Notes under the pieces: model-generated
Told to the model about the DNA's origin: nothing
Database searches by the model: none
Seen by the model: only the letters and a program-made list of their open reading frames with translations
In this document: one piece after another, positions 55,245 through 64,000 of the stretch
Position numbering within the stretch: the stretch's first letter is position 1
How the letters are laid out: each line of letters begins with the position of its first letter
Program-made: the position numbers and the translations under genes
Assembly: GCF_011683955.1 (NCBI RefSeq)
Contig: NZ_JAAQPI010000008.1
Coordinates: 309,777-373,776 of the forward strand
Origin: Pseudomaricurvus alkylphenolicus
GTDB taxonomy: Bacteria; Pseudomonadota; Gammaproteobacteria; Pseudomonadales; Cellvibrionaceae
Length of the DNA: 64,000 bases
Reading direction: 5' to 3'

Positions 55245-56054
55245 ATGACGAACACAGCAACAGATACCAGTAATACCAACAGTAACCAGCAGCCACAGAT
55301 TGACACCGACGGTCTCGTGTTGGCCTTGCCGCCTTCAAACCGCGAGGTAGCGAAGAGGACCGGCAGTAGGTTCTATAAGAATGGCAACCAGTGCATAAAT
55401 GGCCATACCAGCCATCGCTACACTTCAACCAAACAGTGTGCCGTCTGTGTGAAGGAGTACCAAGACCGCTATGACCAAGACCCAGAGAAGCGCAGAAGGC
55501 GGTTAGTCCAAGCTGTAGAATCACATGCTAGGTCGAGGGCTGTTGAGCTGGGACAGGTTCCGAATGACTTCGATAGTGAAGAGGTCAGGCGATACTACGC
55601 CACCGCAGCGGCATTGGCGGAACAAACCGGTGTTTCTCATCACGTCGACCATAATGTCCCTTTATGCCGAGGTGGTCTTCATCATCACGATAATCTATCG
55701 GTCATGCCCGCCGAAGCTAATGTGTTAAAAGGCAGGAAGACTCTATTCGAGTGTCAGCAAGCTGCTTTTTCCGCAATTATGTTAGACGCTCTTAAGATGC
55801 CGAAATACTTCAACGACCGCTTCGGGTGCTCCCTGGAAGAGTATATCGACCAGCCTCTATTATCGGATGAGTACTACTTTGACATTGATGGCGGCCCTGA
55901 TGTCGAGACCCTCACGGACTCATGCAGTGACGGTGAAGTTGACATTTCAATGTACAGAGAGGGCGACCAAGTATGTGTCGTAGAGTACGACCTGCAGCCA
56001 CCTACAAACATCAGTATTGTCGACCCAGCAGAAGCCGGTGAACGAGTTTGCTAA
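55245..56054 (+). CDS. HNH-type nuclease-like protein
   Basis: 269 residues. A zinc ribbon-like part (CINGHTSHRYTSTKQCAVC at about 50-70) is followed by a basic helix (YDQDPEKRRRRLVQAVESHARS), and then the HNH region HHVDHNVPLCRGGLHHHDNLSV near residues 128-150, with NVLKGRK behind it. This combination occurs in phage and island endonucleases of the His-Me-finger/HNH class. The last 80 residues are acidic and unlike known families. ATG 55245 is preferred over 55236 by spacing to AAAGGA. Could act in homing, restriction or DNA processing. Confidence 0.8.
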   Translation: MTNTATDTSNTNSNQQPQIDTDGLVLALPPSNREVAKRTGSRFYKNGNQCINGHTSHRYTSTKQCAVCVKEYQDRYDQDPEKRRRRLVQAVESHARSRAVELGQVPNDFDSEEVRRYYATAAALAEQTGVSHHVDHNVPLCRGGLHHHDNLSVMPAEANVLKGRKTLFECQQAAFSAIMLDALKMPKYFNDRFGCSLEEYIDQPLLSDEYYFDIDGGPDVETLTDSCSDGEVDISMYREGDQVCVVEYDLQPPTNISIVDPAEAGERVC

Positions 56055-56497
56055 TCGTGTTGGTTGCTACTACTTCAATAGCAATCCTCTTGATTAGAGT
56101 GCCGTACAGTAAGCCTATGAGTGCCAATGGGTCTTGTAGTCACAGACTTTCAGAATGGGTTTATTACAAAGGTAATAGCACCCGACCTGCAGTGCTGCAG
56201 AACTCGGTCGCGAGCTAAAGCTCTTACCCAAGACCTGCTACGCGATTCAGTAGACCCGACGTCTTTCTTTCCGCCAACCCTCTGAACTCCTGAAGTGCTC
56301 CACAAAGACATATTCTTTAGAGCAATCCGGGACTTTAACTTCTGGTCTCTCTCAGATGCGTATGACATGACGCAGTCACTTCGGGAGTTCGACCGATTCC
56401 ACCTGACGCAGTCAACGGAGGTCTTTATGCCGCAGTAAATCACCGCCAGCAATACCACCACAAAATCAACCGAAAGAACCGTTCAATTGACAACCCA
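56055..56497 (+). other. Intergenic region between HNH and helicase-like genes
   Basis: About 440 nt. An antisense frame (56150-56461) has no family features and is not called. A palindromic cctgcagtgctgcagaa stretch lies at about 56190. No tRNA, terminator or repeat stands out otherwise. Confidence 0.4.
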
Positions 56498-58417
56498 ATG
56501 AGGAACTACGTGAACGAACTAACAGAACAACAAGTAACCCAAGCGTATCTAGAGGTCCGGCAGAAGCAGGCCATGATGCAGAACAGAGAGCTGACACCGT
56601 TTGCCGATGCGGTCGCACAGTCCATCCAACAGGCCGCCTCAAAGGCCGTACGGGAGGCCAGAGAGGAGAAAGAAGGCGTGACCTTCAACGTGGTCTCAGC
56701 GCCGACAGGCGGCGGCAAGACTACAAGCAGTGTCGCTTACGCTCTGGCCCGTCGGAAGGTCGACCCCGAGTTCACAGCCGCATTCATTCTGCCCACCGCT
56801 CAGCTCTGCAATGAGGTGTACGAGTCTCTGATGGACTTAGCCGATGGTGACCAGTGTAAGGACATTATGGTTTGGACCGGTGCTCACGATGCGGCCTGCT
56901 CTGAGCAAAAACGCTATGACCGCTTCGGTCTTCAAGGGGTCGACCTCTACGACAAGGAGGGTCTGTTAACGACGCCTGTAATCGTCGTGACGCATAACAA
57001 GTGGTTAGCTGAGATGAAAGACGACAAAGACCGTGGCGTACGTCGGTGTAACGGTAATCTCCGTCAGTGTATATTCATCGACGAGAATCCCGAGCTGGTC
57101 GAGCTTATCGAGCGGGTGCCATCTGATGTCGCTAAACTTCGTGACTTCGTACAACAAGTCGACTCCGAACATCCCTGGCTACCATTGTTAAAGATCGTGC
57201 AGGAGCGTATGGATAGCGACTTCGAGTCTGCCGGTGCCAAATATAGTGCTCCTGAGCTGGTTTCTCTAGCAGAGTCGGAGGAGCTAACAGTGGAGCGACT
57301 GAAAGCTCTACATGCTGACTACATTGGTTATGTGAACGAAGCGATGGCAGCTTCTCATCAGGCAACTCTAATGTTTCTGAAAGCTGCTTCAACCGGCTAT
57401 GTATTCCTCAGTCGACAGCAGCCCAAGTCCTTTGTGGCTTATCTGACAAGCTTCCGACCCGCACCGGGGTATGTGTTGTTGGATGCTACAGCAGATTTGA
57501 CAGGTCTCTATCAGTTGATGTCTGGTGTCGACTCCGTGGATGTGCCGAAGGTGAACTACTGCAATCTTGGTCTCCGCTACATTGAGCATCCTGCAAGGTT
57601 TAAACAGGTTCGTGACTTCACCAAGAGTATCAGTAAGGCTCGTGAGTACGTCGCGTGGATGCGAGACCATATTCTAACTGCCACCGAAGAGGGCGATGAG
57701 GTGCTGGTGGTTACTCATAAGAAAATCGTCGCGGACTTCGAACTGTTCAGGCCGGACGATGGTAGCCGGGAATTGTGGTGGGATGGAAGGCGTATTCATT
57801 GCAACCATTGGGGATGTGGAGTCGGTTCCAACGACTTTAAGCATGTAAAGCACGTCTTTCTGTTCTCGGAGTTCCATCGTCCGGGTAGGGCGACTGCAGG
57901 CAACGTGCTAGCACTGGAGAACCGGAAGGCTGTCGATGCTGACTTCTCACAGCTTCAAGGCGGTCTGCAGGGTAAGTTCCTCCGGTCGGCTGAAGGTCAT
58001 CTCCTGCGGTGGGCCAAGCAGCTTGCCTGCCGTGGCAATGTGCGGAACATCGATGCCGATGGTAACTGCGGTCAGATGACCTTGCATACGTCAATGGAGT
58101 TGGAGCGCTTGGTCAGCAATATCGAGCTTCTATTCCCAGGTGCGAGGTTGATAGAGAGTGTTAGGTGCGACAGTAACGTCGGGAACGATGTGTTGGCAGA
58201 CTTGTTGACCTCACCGGATACGCCGGAGACCTTGAGTTACTCGGAGTTGGCAGACCAGATCGGAGTATCTACCAAGCAGGTCAGTCCGAGATTAGACGCG
58301 AAGAAAATACGACCTTTGGTGGTCGCCTTCGGTTGGCGTACAGCCTCCGCGAAAGAGCTCGGTCTCTCCGGTCGTAGCAAATACCTGACTCGTCTGCAGG
58401 TTTCTGAAGCTGCGTAA
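56498..58417 (+). CDS. SF2 helicase-like replication protein
   Basis: 639 residues. Walker A SAPTGGGKTTSSVAYALA at about residues 67-84, LPTAQLCNEVYESLM, a Walker B-like IFIDENPEL near 190, and a motif III-like VLLDATADLTGLY near 328 are seen; later parts have VLVVTHKKIVADFEL. The C-terminal end (YSELADQIGVSTKQVSPRLDAKKI) is a winged-helix-type DNA-binding motif. This suggests an ATP-dependent DNA translocase or replication helicase of the element. A GTG at 56510 has GAGGA seven bases before it and may be the true start. No primase motif is recognised. Confidence 0.7.
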   Translation: MRNYVNELTEQQVTQAYLEVRQKQAMMQNRELTPFADAVAQSIQQAASKAVREAREEKEGVTFNVVSAPTGGGKTTSSVAYALARRKVDPEFTAAFILPTAQLCNEVYESLMDLADGDQCKDIMVWTGAHDAACSEQKRYDRFGLQGVDLYDKEGLLTTPVIVVTHNKWLAEMKDDKDRGVRRCNGNLRQCIFIDENPELVELIERVPSDVAKLRDFVQQVDSEHPWLPLLKIVQERMDSDFESAGAKYSAPELVSLAESEELTVERLKALHADYIGYVNEAMAASHQATLMFLKAASTGYVFLSRQQPKSFVAYLTSFRPAPGYVLLDATADLTGLYQLMSGVDSVDVPKVNYCNLGLRYIEHPARFKQVRDFTKSISKAREYVAWMRDHILTATEEGDEVLVVTHKKIVADFELFRPDDGSRELWWDGRRIHCNHWGCGVGSNDFKHVKHVFLFSEFHRPGRATAGNVLALENRKAVDADFSQLQGGLQGKFLRSAEGHLLRWAKQLACRGNVRNIDADGNCGQMTLHTSMELERLVSNIELLFPGARLIESVRCDSNVGNDVLADLLTSPDTPETLSYSELADQIGVSTKQVSPRLDAKKIRPLVVAFGWRTASAKELGLSGRSKYLTRLQVSEAA

Positions 58418-58684
58418 AGTCTCTCTCCAGCAGTACACCAAGCGGCCACTTTCGGCCACCTCAAAGCCCACCACAGCACCCCAGAGCAAAATCGTGCTTT
58501 CTCCCGTGCGTGTGCGTGGTCGGCAATCAAAAATTCTTGCAGAATCAACTAGTTAACACGTTAAGTAGCCTGCGAGTCACCTGAAATACCCCCTCAGACA
58601 GTACCAAAAGCCCCATTTAGGTCGCCTTTTGACACCAAAATTGGACAGCTTTTGGTCACTTTTTACCATCTATAGGAAATCAAC
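58418..58684 (+). other. Intergenic region with inverted repeat
   Basis: The 9-bp arms accaaaagc (58603-58611) and gcttttggt (58648-58656) surround 36 nt containing TTGACA (58629-58634). A ccccctcag block resembling the iteron-like repeats lies just before. Likely a regulated promoter for the following three genes, though a matching -10 box is not obvious. Confidence 0.45.
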
Positions 58685-59131
58685 ATGACCACCCCAAACA
58701 CTCAAATTGACACCGTACAGGGCACCCAGCAGGCAAGCTCTCAGCCCGCCTTCACTCAGCAAGATGCATTCACGTTCATAGGACTAGACGCCATGACTAT
58801 CGGCGACTATCTGTACCAGCAGGGTCTCCCCGCAGGATTTGCCCTGTGCGATGTGCCGAGCCATGTACTGACAGAGCGCGCAGATGCACCCTGCGACCTT
58901 TGCGACTCTGATTGTGGCGACCAGTGCTCCCTCGGAGAGGACGCTATGTTTGATGCGGTGATGGACATCGAGGAAGTGCTGAGTGACCGCCTGAGTCAGA
59001 TGTTCGTCGACGCATACGGCGTTCCTTCATGCTTCACCGGTATCCCAGTGTTTCCGAAAGCTTTCCTGGACGAATACTTTCTGCCTCAGTACCGCGCTCT
59101 CATTCTGGACTGCTTCGGTCTGTCCCAGTAA
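58685..59131 (+). CDS. Hypothetical Cys-cluster protein
   Basis: 148 residues. Disordered Gln/Thr-rich start, then a CDLCDSDCGDQC cluster near residue 65 that could bind zinc, and a C-terminal helical part. Ribosome-binding site AGGAAA before the ATG. It opens the operon with the two ejection-like proteins. No family recognised. Confidence 0.6.
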   Translation: MTTPNTQIDTVQGTQQASSQPAFTQQDAFTFIGLDAMTIGDYLYQQGLPAGFALCDVPSHVLTERADAPCDLCDSDCGDQCSLGEDAMFDAVMDIEEVLSDRLSQMFVDAYGVPSCFTGIPVFPKAFLDEYFLPQYRALILDCFGLSQ

Positions 59132-59215
59132 CAGCGTATCGGAAGAAACCATCAGGCACCTGCAGTCTCACTGCGGGTGTCACAACAACTTAATCACACA
59201 GGAAACCATAATATT

Positions 59216-60238
59216 ATGGACAGTAATACACTCAGAGCCCTAGCAGTAATGACCCAAGAGGGCGGCAACTACTTTCGGCACCTGTCGGTCGAAGCGAATC
59301 GCACCAAGCGGCTAGCTGAAGCCCGAGCGGAGGCTGACCGTGTCCGCAGGGAAGGCTGGACTCACGATGCTGAAGTCCGTGCAGAACAGCGAGAGATACG
59401 GCAGGCAGACGCAGAGACCGCCTTCGAGCGGCAGAAGGAGCTTATAGGTCTGCGGCAGGAGTCGCAGCTCGATACCCACACCCAGAAACTGCAAGCCACC
59501 AAAGACTTTAACGACGCCAACCCGACTCACAAAGGTCTTCGCAAAGGTGTCAATGAAGCCGGTGAGGATGTGTGGTATCGAGAAGATTCTCGCGGTCAAC
59601 TGGAAGAAACCGACGTTGGTGTCTCCTATGCTGGCGACCCGGTAATGGCCCAGTACAAACAAATTGATTCCATGCGGAAGGAGGTCAACGCAGAGGTCAA
59701 TAAGTCCGGCTATCATGACCTTAAGCAATCCATGGGCAAGATGGTCGACGCATACCGCCGAGGTAATCACATGTCGGATACCGCCATGGTGTTCTACTTT
59801 CTGAAAACGCTGGACCCTCAATCGGTAGCCCGAGAGTCTGAAGTGGCATCTGTGGAGGGTGCGCGCGCATGGTTCACCGAGAACCCTAAGACTGCCGCAA
59901 TGATTCCCGCACCGCTGCAGCAGGCCATTCAGAGCTTTCATGGAGAAGGTAAGCTTCTGCCAGAACAGCGGAAGCAGATTCTCGACCTCACACTGGCGGC
60001 CTATAACAACAAAATGGACAGTATGGACAGTCTCAAGTCGAGCTATGGAAACATCGCGGACGGCAGGAAGTGGAATCAGTCCGACATCGGCCTGGACCGT
60101 GTCGACACTTCTCGTGTCACTCTGGAATCACTGAAGCCTGATGGTCAACTGATGCAGGACATCGGTGCTACCGGCGCTGGTGTTCATCCGTCAGGAATGC
60201 TGACCAAGGAACAGCTTGCTGAGATTTATGGAGTTTAA
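59216..60238 (+). CDS. Putative phage internal-virion/DNA-ejection protein, helical
   Basis: 340 residues, almost entirely helical, with a charged N-terminal coiled coil (TKRLAEARAEADRVRREGWT, AEVRAEQREIRQADAETAFE). ATG 59216 is chosen because AGGAAA precedes it. It is 3 nt before the larger protein at 60242. In podoviruses two or three helical proteins of this size are stacked inside the capsid and ejected with the DNA. Assignment rests on this layout and on the neighbour, not on a clear motif. Confidence 0.5.
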   Translation: MDSNTLRALAVMTQEGGNYFRHLSVEANRTKRLAEARAEADRVRREGWTHDAEVRAEQREIRQADAETAFERQKELIGLRQESQLDTHTQKLQATKDFNDANPTHKGLRKGVNEAGEDVWYREDSRGQLEETDVGVSYAGDPVMAQYKQIDSMRKEVNAEVNKSGYHDLKQSMGKMVDAYRRGNHMSDTAMVFYFLKTLDPQSVARESEVASVEGARAWFTENPKTAAMIPAPLQQAIQSFHGEGKLLPEQRKQILDLTLAAYNNKMDSMDSLKSSYGNIADGRKWNQSDIGLDRVDTSRVTLESLKPDGQLMQDIGATGAGVHPSGMLTKEQLAEIYGV

Positions 60239-60241
60239 CGA

Positions 60242-62116
60242 ATGACAGTATCAACAGACCGGCTATATGCCGCCTTACAGAAGGCACACGCTGCCGGTAA
60301 CTTTGACCATGCTAAGCAAATTGCAGAACACATTAAGGCTGCACAGGCTGACCCCGAACCAGACTACACCGAGGGCATGAGCGGTGCCGATAAGTTCATC
60401 GTCGGTGTCGGGCGGGGCATGACAAATGTTGGCAGAGGTGTACAAGACGCCTACTACCGAGCCACAGGCGACGATGATTCACTGACTGCTCTGAATAAGC
60501 GTATCGAAGCCGACGAGGCGTCCTGGCGTCAACTTGCAGACTCCTCAACGCTGGCCAATGTCGGCGAAGTGGTCGGTGAGGTCGCGGCTACTGCACCTGT
60601 AGGTCTTGGTGTCGGCGGTGTGGCTTCTAAGGCGGGTCTGCAGGTTGGCTCTAAGCTACTACCTACGGTCGCTGTCGGTGCCGCTGAAGGTGCGACCACT
60701 GCAGCTATAGTGCAACGTGGTGGACTGGAGGAACGCCTTGAGGCAGCAGGAGAGGGCGCGCTGTTATCCGGTGCTACTTCTGGTGTCGTAAACGTCGCCG
60801 GTAAGATAGGCAATAAGGTATTGAACCGGGGCAAGCACTTTACCAGTGAGGCAGCACAACGGGCTGATGAGGTTTATGAACAGACTGGAGTGCCGATTCA
60901 TCTGACGGACATCATGCGTGACGGTGGTGTCCTGCAGAAAGCGGAAAGCCTAACAAACGACGTTCCTTTAGTTGGTACGGGAGCCGGGAAAATCGCGCAG
61001 AACAAGGCAGCACAGCAAGCGGTCAAGAGTCGTATCGATACTTTTAGTCATGACAATTTCGCCGACGCTGAGTCAGCCCTACAGGAGGCAATCAGAAAGC
61101 GATTCGACGAAGTGCAGGAGACCAAAGGCAAGTTGTATGGTGATTTCTGGAACGCCCTCAACGACTTCGGTCCGGTGCCCCGTGATAAAACCAATGCGGT
61201 CATCGATAGGTTGCTGCAGGAAGACCAAATGGCTAACGGTCTCGGTGGAAAGTTCAGCGCGATGCTCTCCGCAATTCGCGAGACGCAGGACGGCAGTGCC
61301 GCTACATTACACCGCCAGATGCAGCGAGTTATCGCAAAGTCTAACAATAAGGCGGGTGGTATTGATAGCTTCGAGGCTAGTCAGATGCGGGAGCTTGCCG
61401 ACGCAATGAAGGAAGACGCGGTGCGGCATGCTGCGAGTCTGGACGCTCAGGCGGCAGAAGGTGTCGAGGCGTTGAGCACCAAACTATCTGAGGCGGATCT
61501 GTTTTACCGAAAGGAGGTCTTACCGTTCAAGCAAAACAAGGTCTTGAAGACCGCTCTGGAGAACAACGAGACCGAAGCCATTATGCGGCAACTGAAAGCT
61601 TCTGGAGGGTCGAAGCACCGCACGAACACTCTGTACAACGCTTTGACCGATGAGGGTAAACGGCGGATGCAGTCAGCATTTCTCCTGGATGCCTTTGAGA
61701 AATCTTTCGTCCACGATGTGTTCAGCCCGAAGACCTTCCGCAGTCACGTGAAGAAGCTGGGGAGTACCACTGGTGTGCTGTTCAAGGGCGACGATAAGAA
61801 CGTGTTCGAGGGTATCATGTCTCTAATGGAATACACCAAGAACTCCGCACAGTCTGCGCATAACCCCCCGAATGGCCATCGGCTAGCAATGGCTGGTTTG
61901 CTTGGGGTCGGCGTCGGTGTGTCGCCAATGGTTGCCGCCAAGATCGGCGGTGCGTCTCTGCTCTTTAAGTTCATCACGCAGAACCAGCAGGCACGGAAGC
62001 TACTCACGTCGACCGCAAGTCGAACTGCTAGCACACAAAGGCTAGACATGTTGGTCGACCACTTCGGTGCCGTCCTCAGTCGAGCCTCTGCGTTGCAGGC
62101 AGTCGATGAGCCTTAA
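60242..62116 (+). CDS. Putative phage DNA-ejection protein
   Basis: 624 residues. The N-terminus RLYAALQKAHAAGNFDHAKQIA is the short repeat-like helix common at the start of phage ejection/internal-virion proteins (LxxALxxAxxAGDxxxAxxLA). Then come glycine-rich hydrophobic stretches able to enter a membrane (VGEVAATAPVGLGVGGVASKAG, VAVGAAEGATTAAIV, LAMAGLLGVGVGVSPMVAA) separated by helical parts. Such proteins form the channel for genome entry across the inner membrane. The gene is the last of its operon and is followed by a terminator. No portal, capsid, terminase or tail gene is nearby. Confidence 0.6.
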   Translation: MTVSTDRLYAALQKAHAAGNFDHAKQIAEHIKAAQADPEPDYTEGMSGADKFIVGVGRGMTNVGRGVQDAYYRATGDDDSLTALNKRIEADEASWRQLADSSTLANVGEVVGEVAATAPVGLGVGGVASKAGLQVGSKLLPTVAVGAAEGATTAAIVQRGGLEERLEAAGEGALLSGATSGVVNVAGKIGNKVLNRGKHFTSEAAQRADEVYEQTGVPIHLTDIMRDGGVLQKAESLTNDVPLVGTGAGKIAQNKAAQQAVKSRIDTFSHDNFADAESALQEAIRKRFDEVQETKGKLYGDFWNALNDFGPVPRDKTNAVIDRLLQEDQMANGLGGKFSAMLSAIRETQDGSAATLHRQMQRVIAKSNNKAGGIDSFEASQMRELADAMKEDAVRHAASLDAQAAEGVEALSTKLSEADLFYRKEVLPFKQNKVLKTALENNETEAIMRQLKASGGSKHRTNTLYNALTDEGKRRMQSAFLLDAFEKSFVHDVFSPKTFRSHVKKLGSTTGVLFKGDDKNVFEGIMSLMEYTKNSAQSAHNPPNGHRLAMAGLLGVGVGVSPMVAAKIGGASLLFKFITQNQQARKLLTSTASRTASTQRLDMLVDHFGAVLSRASALQAVDEP

Positions 62117-62131
62117 GTAATAATGCTGACC

Positions 62132-62167
62132 GCCCGTATGTCATTATGCCGATGACTGCGGGCTTTT
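62132..62167 (+). terminator. Intrinsic terminator of the ejection-like operon
   Basis: gcccg (62132-62136) with cgggc (62159-62163) and gtcat (62140-62144) with atgac (62152-62156), a small internal loop, then four T bases. Confidence 0.7.
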
Positions 62168-62988
62168 CCTCATATCACCGATCATTTGGTAGCCCCAGTG
62201 GATAACCTGTGGGGCACCGAGCGTCACCGAAAGAGGTCCATAACAATCGTCAAGATTGCTCGGACGTCCACCAGTAATCTCAATAAAGGTCGCGTGACCT
62301 TTCGGTAATCACAAAGAATTTTCTCAAGGGATGATGTGTATCTGAAGTACAACATATTTACTCCGACGGTCAGTTAAATGTTGGCGTTCCAGGCCGATCT
62401 GGAGGCATCCTTGACCGTTGTGATAATCGAGCTTACACGAGCGCCGAACGTACAACCAGCCGGAAAAAGTACCAATATTAAGGTTTTTTCCAGAAGGTGT
62501 AGCCCAGAATTGACGGAAAGCGACAACAGCGGAACCGCAAAAATTCATGCATACCTGACACTCTGGGTTACCGAAAGGCGCTGCCGTGACCTACTAGATG
62601 GGCGGCAGGACCGCGTTGAAGGTGTTTATGCACCCTCAGTGTCTATATTGATAACCCGTCATTTAGTGGTTGTTCTTGATGTAGATCAATGAAGGTGGTC
62701 AGGTGGTCATTGTATGGTCAGGATGGCCGAAGTAGTGTCGTCGATAGGGGGCATGATTTAGACTATCGCGTTGCTACTTGATGGGGGTGAGCAGAGAAGA
62801 TCAAACAGCTGGCTAGAATTTATCAGCATAAGCTGCAATTTCTTATACCTCTCGAAAACCTGATGCAAACGTGGGTGCTCGGGGTTCTTGGCGTCGGTTA
62901 CTGTTGACTCTAAAGCCCTGTGAGGTTTTCTGTGATGATGTAGTCCATGTGTTATCTCGCGAACTTATTCCGGTATGGTGCAATGCTC
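62168..62988. other. Gene-poor region at the end of the phage-like element
   Basis: About 0.8 kb. Open frames of 60-105 codons (for example 62378-62692) show no protein features or ribosome-binding sites. The octamer accgaaag occurs at 62226-62233 and 62570-62577 and inverted at 62299-62306. This may hold the element boundary or regulatory DNA; no tRNA or attachment repeat matching the tRNA-Asn scar is seen. Confidence 0.45.
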
Positions 62989-63759
62989 TTATAGGAGGCC
63001 AAGTGCTTCTATCCGCCGGGCTGCATCCAGCAGATCAGTTAAATTCGCAACTTTCAGATCGACCAATATAGGCTCTCTGCTAAGCAACTGAAGGTGCTGA
63101 ACCTCATCTGAGCTTACAAGTTCCGTGTTTAGAAAATACGCGGTTCCCGGTAGTCTGTCCTGCCCTGTGTATTCAATGGTAACCAGGGTGTGCAGCTTGA
63201 GGTTAACATAAACGTCGTGGCGCTTGGAATGCTCCAATGCACTCTGGTTTAAAGCGAACAGTTTGGCGTGATTATCTGGGTCCGTAAATTCGGTGATAAG
63301 TCCGGTCGGGTTAGATGTGGGGAAGCTAGCAGAGTAGTAGCCTACCACTGGAACTAGTGTTTCTGTGTACTCATCCCCTGCGTGAAGGACTTGCACGTAG
63401 GTGCGGGCACGCGCTTTGATGTTGTTAACAAGCGTACCGGCATGTGTCACGCTCAGAACAGAGTTGTCATACATTTCGGTGGTTGGGTTTTTAAGCTGCT
63501 CCTCTTTCACGTGGAAGAAAGGAGCGCGTTCGTGGGTTGATGAATCTGCTTCTTTCTTCTGTATGATGACCGCATAGGCTGTCAGGGAGATTGTAATGCT
63601 TGTTGCTATGGCAGACCGTAAGGTGGCGTATTTCTTTAATGATACCAGCAGTGCTTTCAAGCTATCTTGGTCTCTGGGTGACTTAGAATGGAGCGAAATT
63701 ATAGCAGATATTGCGGCGGAAACTTGCCACTGTAACCCTTGATTTTGCTGATGATACAC
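62989..63759 (-). CDS. Hypothetical membrane-anchored protein
   Basis: 256 residues. A hydrophobic stretch near residues 45-67 (LRSAIATSITISLTAYAVII) is followed by an extracytoplasmic or cytoplasmic domain of about 190 residues with beta-strands (THAGTLVNNIKARARTYVQVL, LHTLVTIEYTGQDRLPGTAYF). No known family. Single gene, on the minus strand, next to an IS end. Could be island cargo. Confidence 0.6.
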   Translation of the reverse strand: MYHQQNQGLQWQVSAAISAIISLHSKSPRDQDSLKALLVSLKKYATLRSAIATSITISLTAYAVIIQKKEADSSTHERAPFFHVKEEQLKNPTTEMYDNSVLSVTHAGTLVNNIKARARTYVQVLHAGDEYTETLVPVVGYYSASFPTSNPTGLITEFTDPDNHAKLFALNQSALEHSKRHDVYVNLKLHTLVTIEYTGQDRLPGTAYFLNTELVSSDEVQHLQLLSREPILVDLKVANLTDLLDAARRIEALGLL

Positions 63760-63875
63760 AGGCGTTGGGTGTGTTCACAGTGTTCGAGGTCATTTAGATG
63801 GCGATGGTTGATGAAAGATGTAGAGAATGCTTCCTATTTGAATATGTTCTTTAGTTTGGTCTCTATCTCCTTCGG

Positions 63876-64000
63876 GAGCGTCTAAAATTCTGTGTCAGGC
63901 CGGGTTTAGGCGTTCCCGCATAACATCATAATTCAATAACTTCATCAAGCCGGCCTTCAAAGAATATGGCGAGCTGCGACAGGGTGAGCCCCCAGTTTTG
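63876..64000 (-). mobile_element. Right-entering IS256-family insertion sequence, one end
   Basis: Between the transposase stop and about 63876 lies a terminal-repeat-like gcgtctaaaattctgtgtca (63879-63898), whose taaaatt-gtgt pattern is like the ends of IS256-family elements. The exact boundary and target duplication cannot be set without the other end. Confidence 0.55.
63926..64000 (-). CDS. IS256-family transposase, C-terminal end (partial)
   Basis: The minus strand encodes the last 24 residues, QNWGLTLSQLAIFFEGRLDE and four more, before TGA. The W-x(4-6)-LxQxAIxFxxR ending is typical of IS256/Mutator-family transposases. The rest lies beyond the window. Confidence 0.72.
   Translation of the reverse strand, partial: QNWGLTLSQLAIFFEGRLDEVIEL

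Noticed and set aside
53145..62167. Complete prophage
   Set aside because: No capsid, portal, terminase, tail or lysis genes are recognised.
62378..62692. 104-codon frame in the 62 kb region
   Set aside because: No ribosome-binding site, no recognisable domain, and an overlapping minus-strand frame is equally open.

Overview
The window looks like chromosomal DNA of a Gram-negative, probably marine or halotolerant gammaproteobacterium. Evidence: a tripartite type I secretion system with a TolC-type outer-membrane channel, an ABC-exported O-polysaccharide locus (GDP-rhamnose pathway, Wzm/Wzt), very acidic secreted proteins, and opacity/OmpA-like barrels. Genus cannot be assigned from the sequence alone.

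Left and centre (1-47 kb) form a cell-surface superlocus. First come the end of a type I secretion ABC transporter, its HlyD-type adaptor and a TolC-type channel, then two glycosyltransferases and a small membrane protein (1-6.1 kb). After a 1.1 kb gene-free region with a near-consensus sigma70 promoter comes a 13 kb gene for a 4338-residue acidic, repeat-built secreted protein, read here as an S-layer or giant surface-coat protein. It is followed by hairpins and a strong terminator, then a 2OG-Fe(II) oxygenase-like protein, SapC, a TPR-LicD-like protein, a cytidylyltransferase and a GAPDH-like dehydrogenase. Two more secreted proteins follow: a 349-residue RTX protein and a 1232-residue cadherin/serralysin-like metalloprotease. 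All three secreted proteins begin with almost the same DUF4214 pair. Next come an arylsulfotransferase-like protein, a small membrane protein and a PAPS-type sulfotransferase, two small SapC-locus-type proteins, and an O-polysaccharide operon (gmd, rmd, wzm, wzt, a DUF4214/coiled-coil/methyltransferase protein, one single and one triple glycosyltransferase). A WbpM/CapD-type nucleotide-sugar dehydratase lies on the other strand. The arrangement resembles the Caulobacter RsaA locus, where type I secretion, S-layer and O-polysaccharide genes sit together and the N-terminus of the S-layer protein binds the polysaccharide. That functional parallel is inference.

Right part (about 49-64 kb) looks like a genomic island. 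A 43-nt 3' fragment of tRNA-Asn(GUU) next to a broken tyrosine-integrase start marks a junction. Beyond it lie a coiled-coil membrane protein, a paralogue of the barrel gene found just outside the island, a nucleotidyltransferase-DUF262 pair (candidate defence module), and then a 9 kb phage-like element: serine recombinase, 48-bp iteron-like repeats, HNH protein, SF2-helicase-like protein, and two proteins resembling phage DNA-ejection proteins, with no capsid, portal, terminase or tail genes. The window ends inside an IS256-family insertion sequence.

The most unusual points are the integrated S-layer/glycan locus with its shared DUF4214 module, the LicD/cytidylyltransferase/GAPDH-like decoration cassette, the nucleotidyltransferase-DUF262 pair, and the capsid-less element that carries its own ejection-like proteins.
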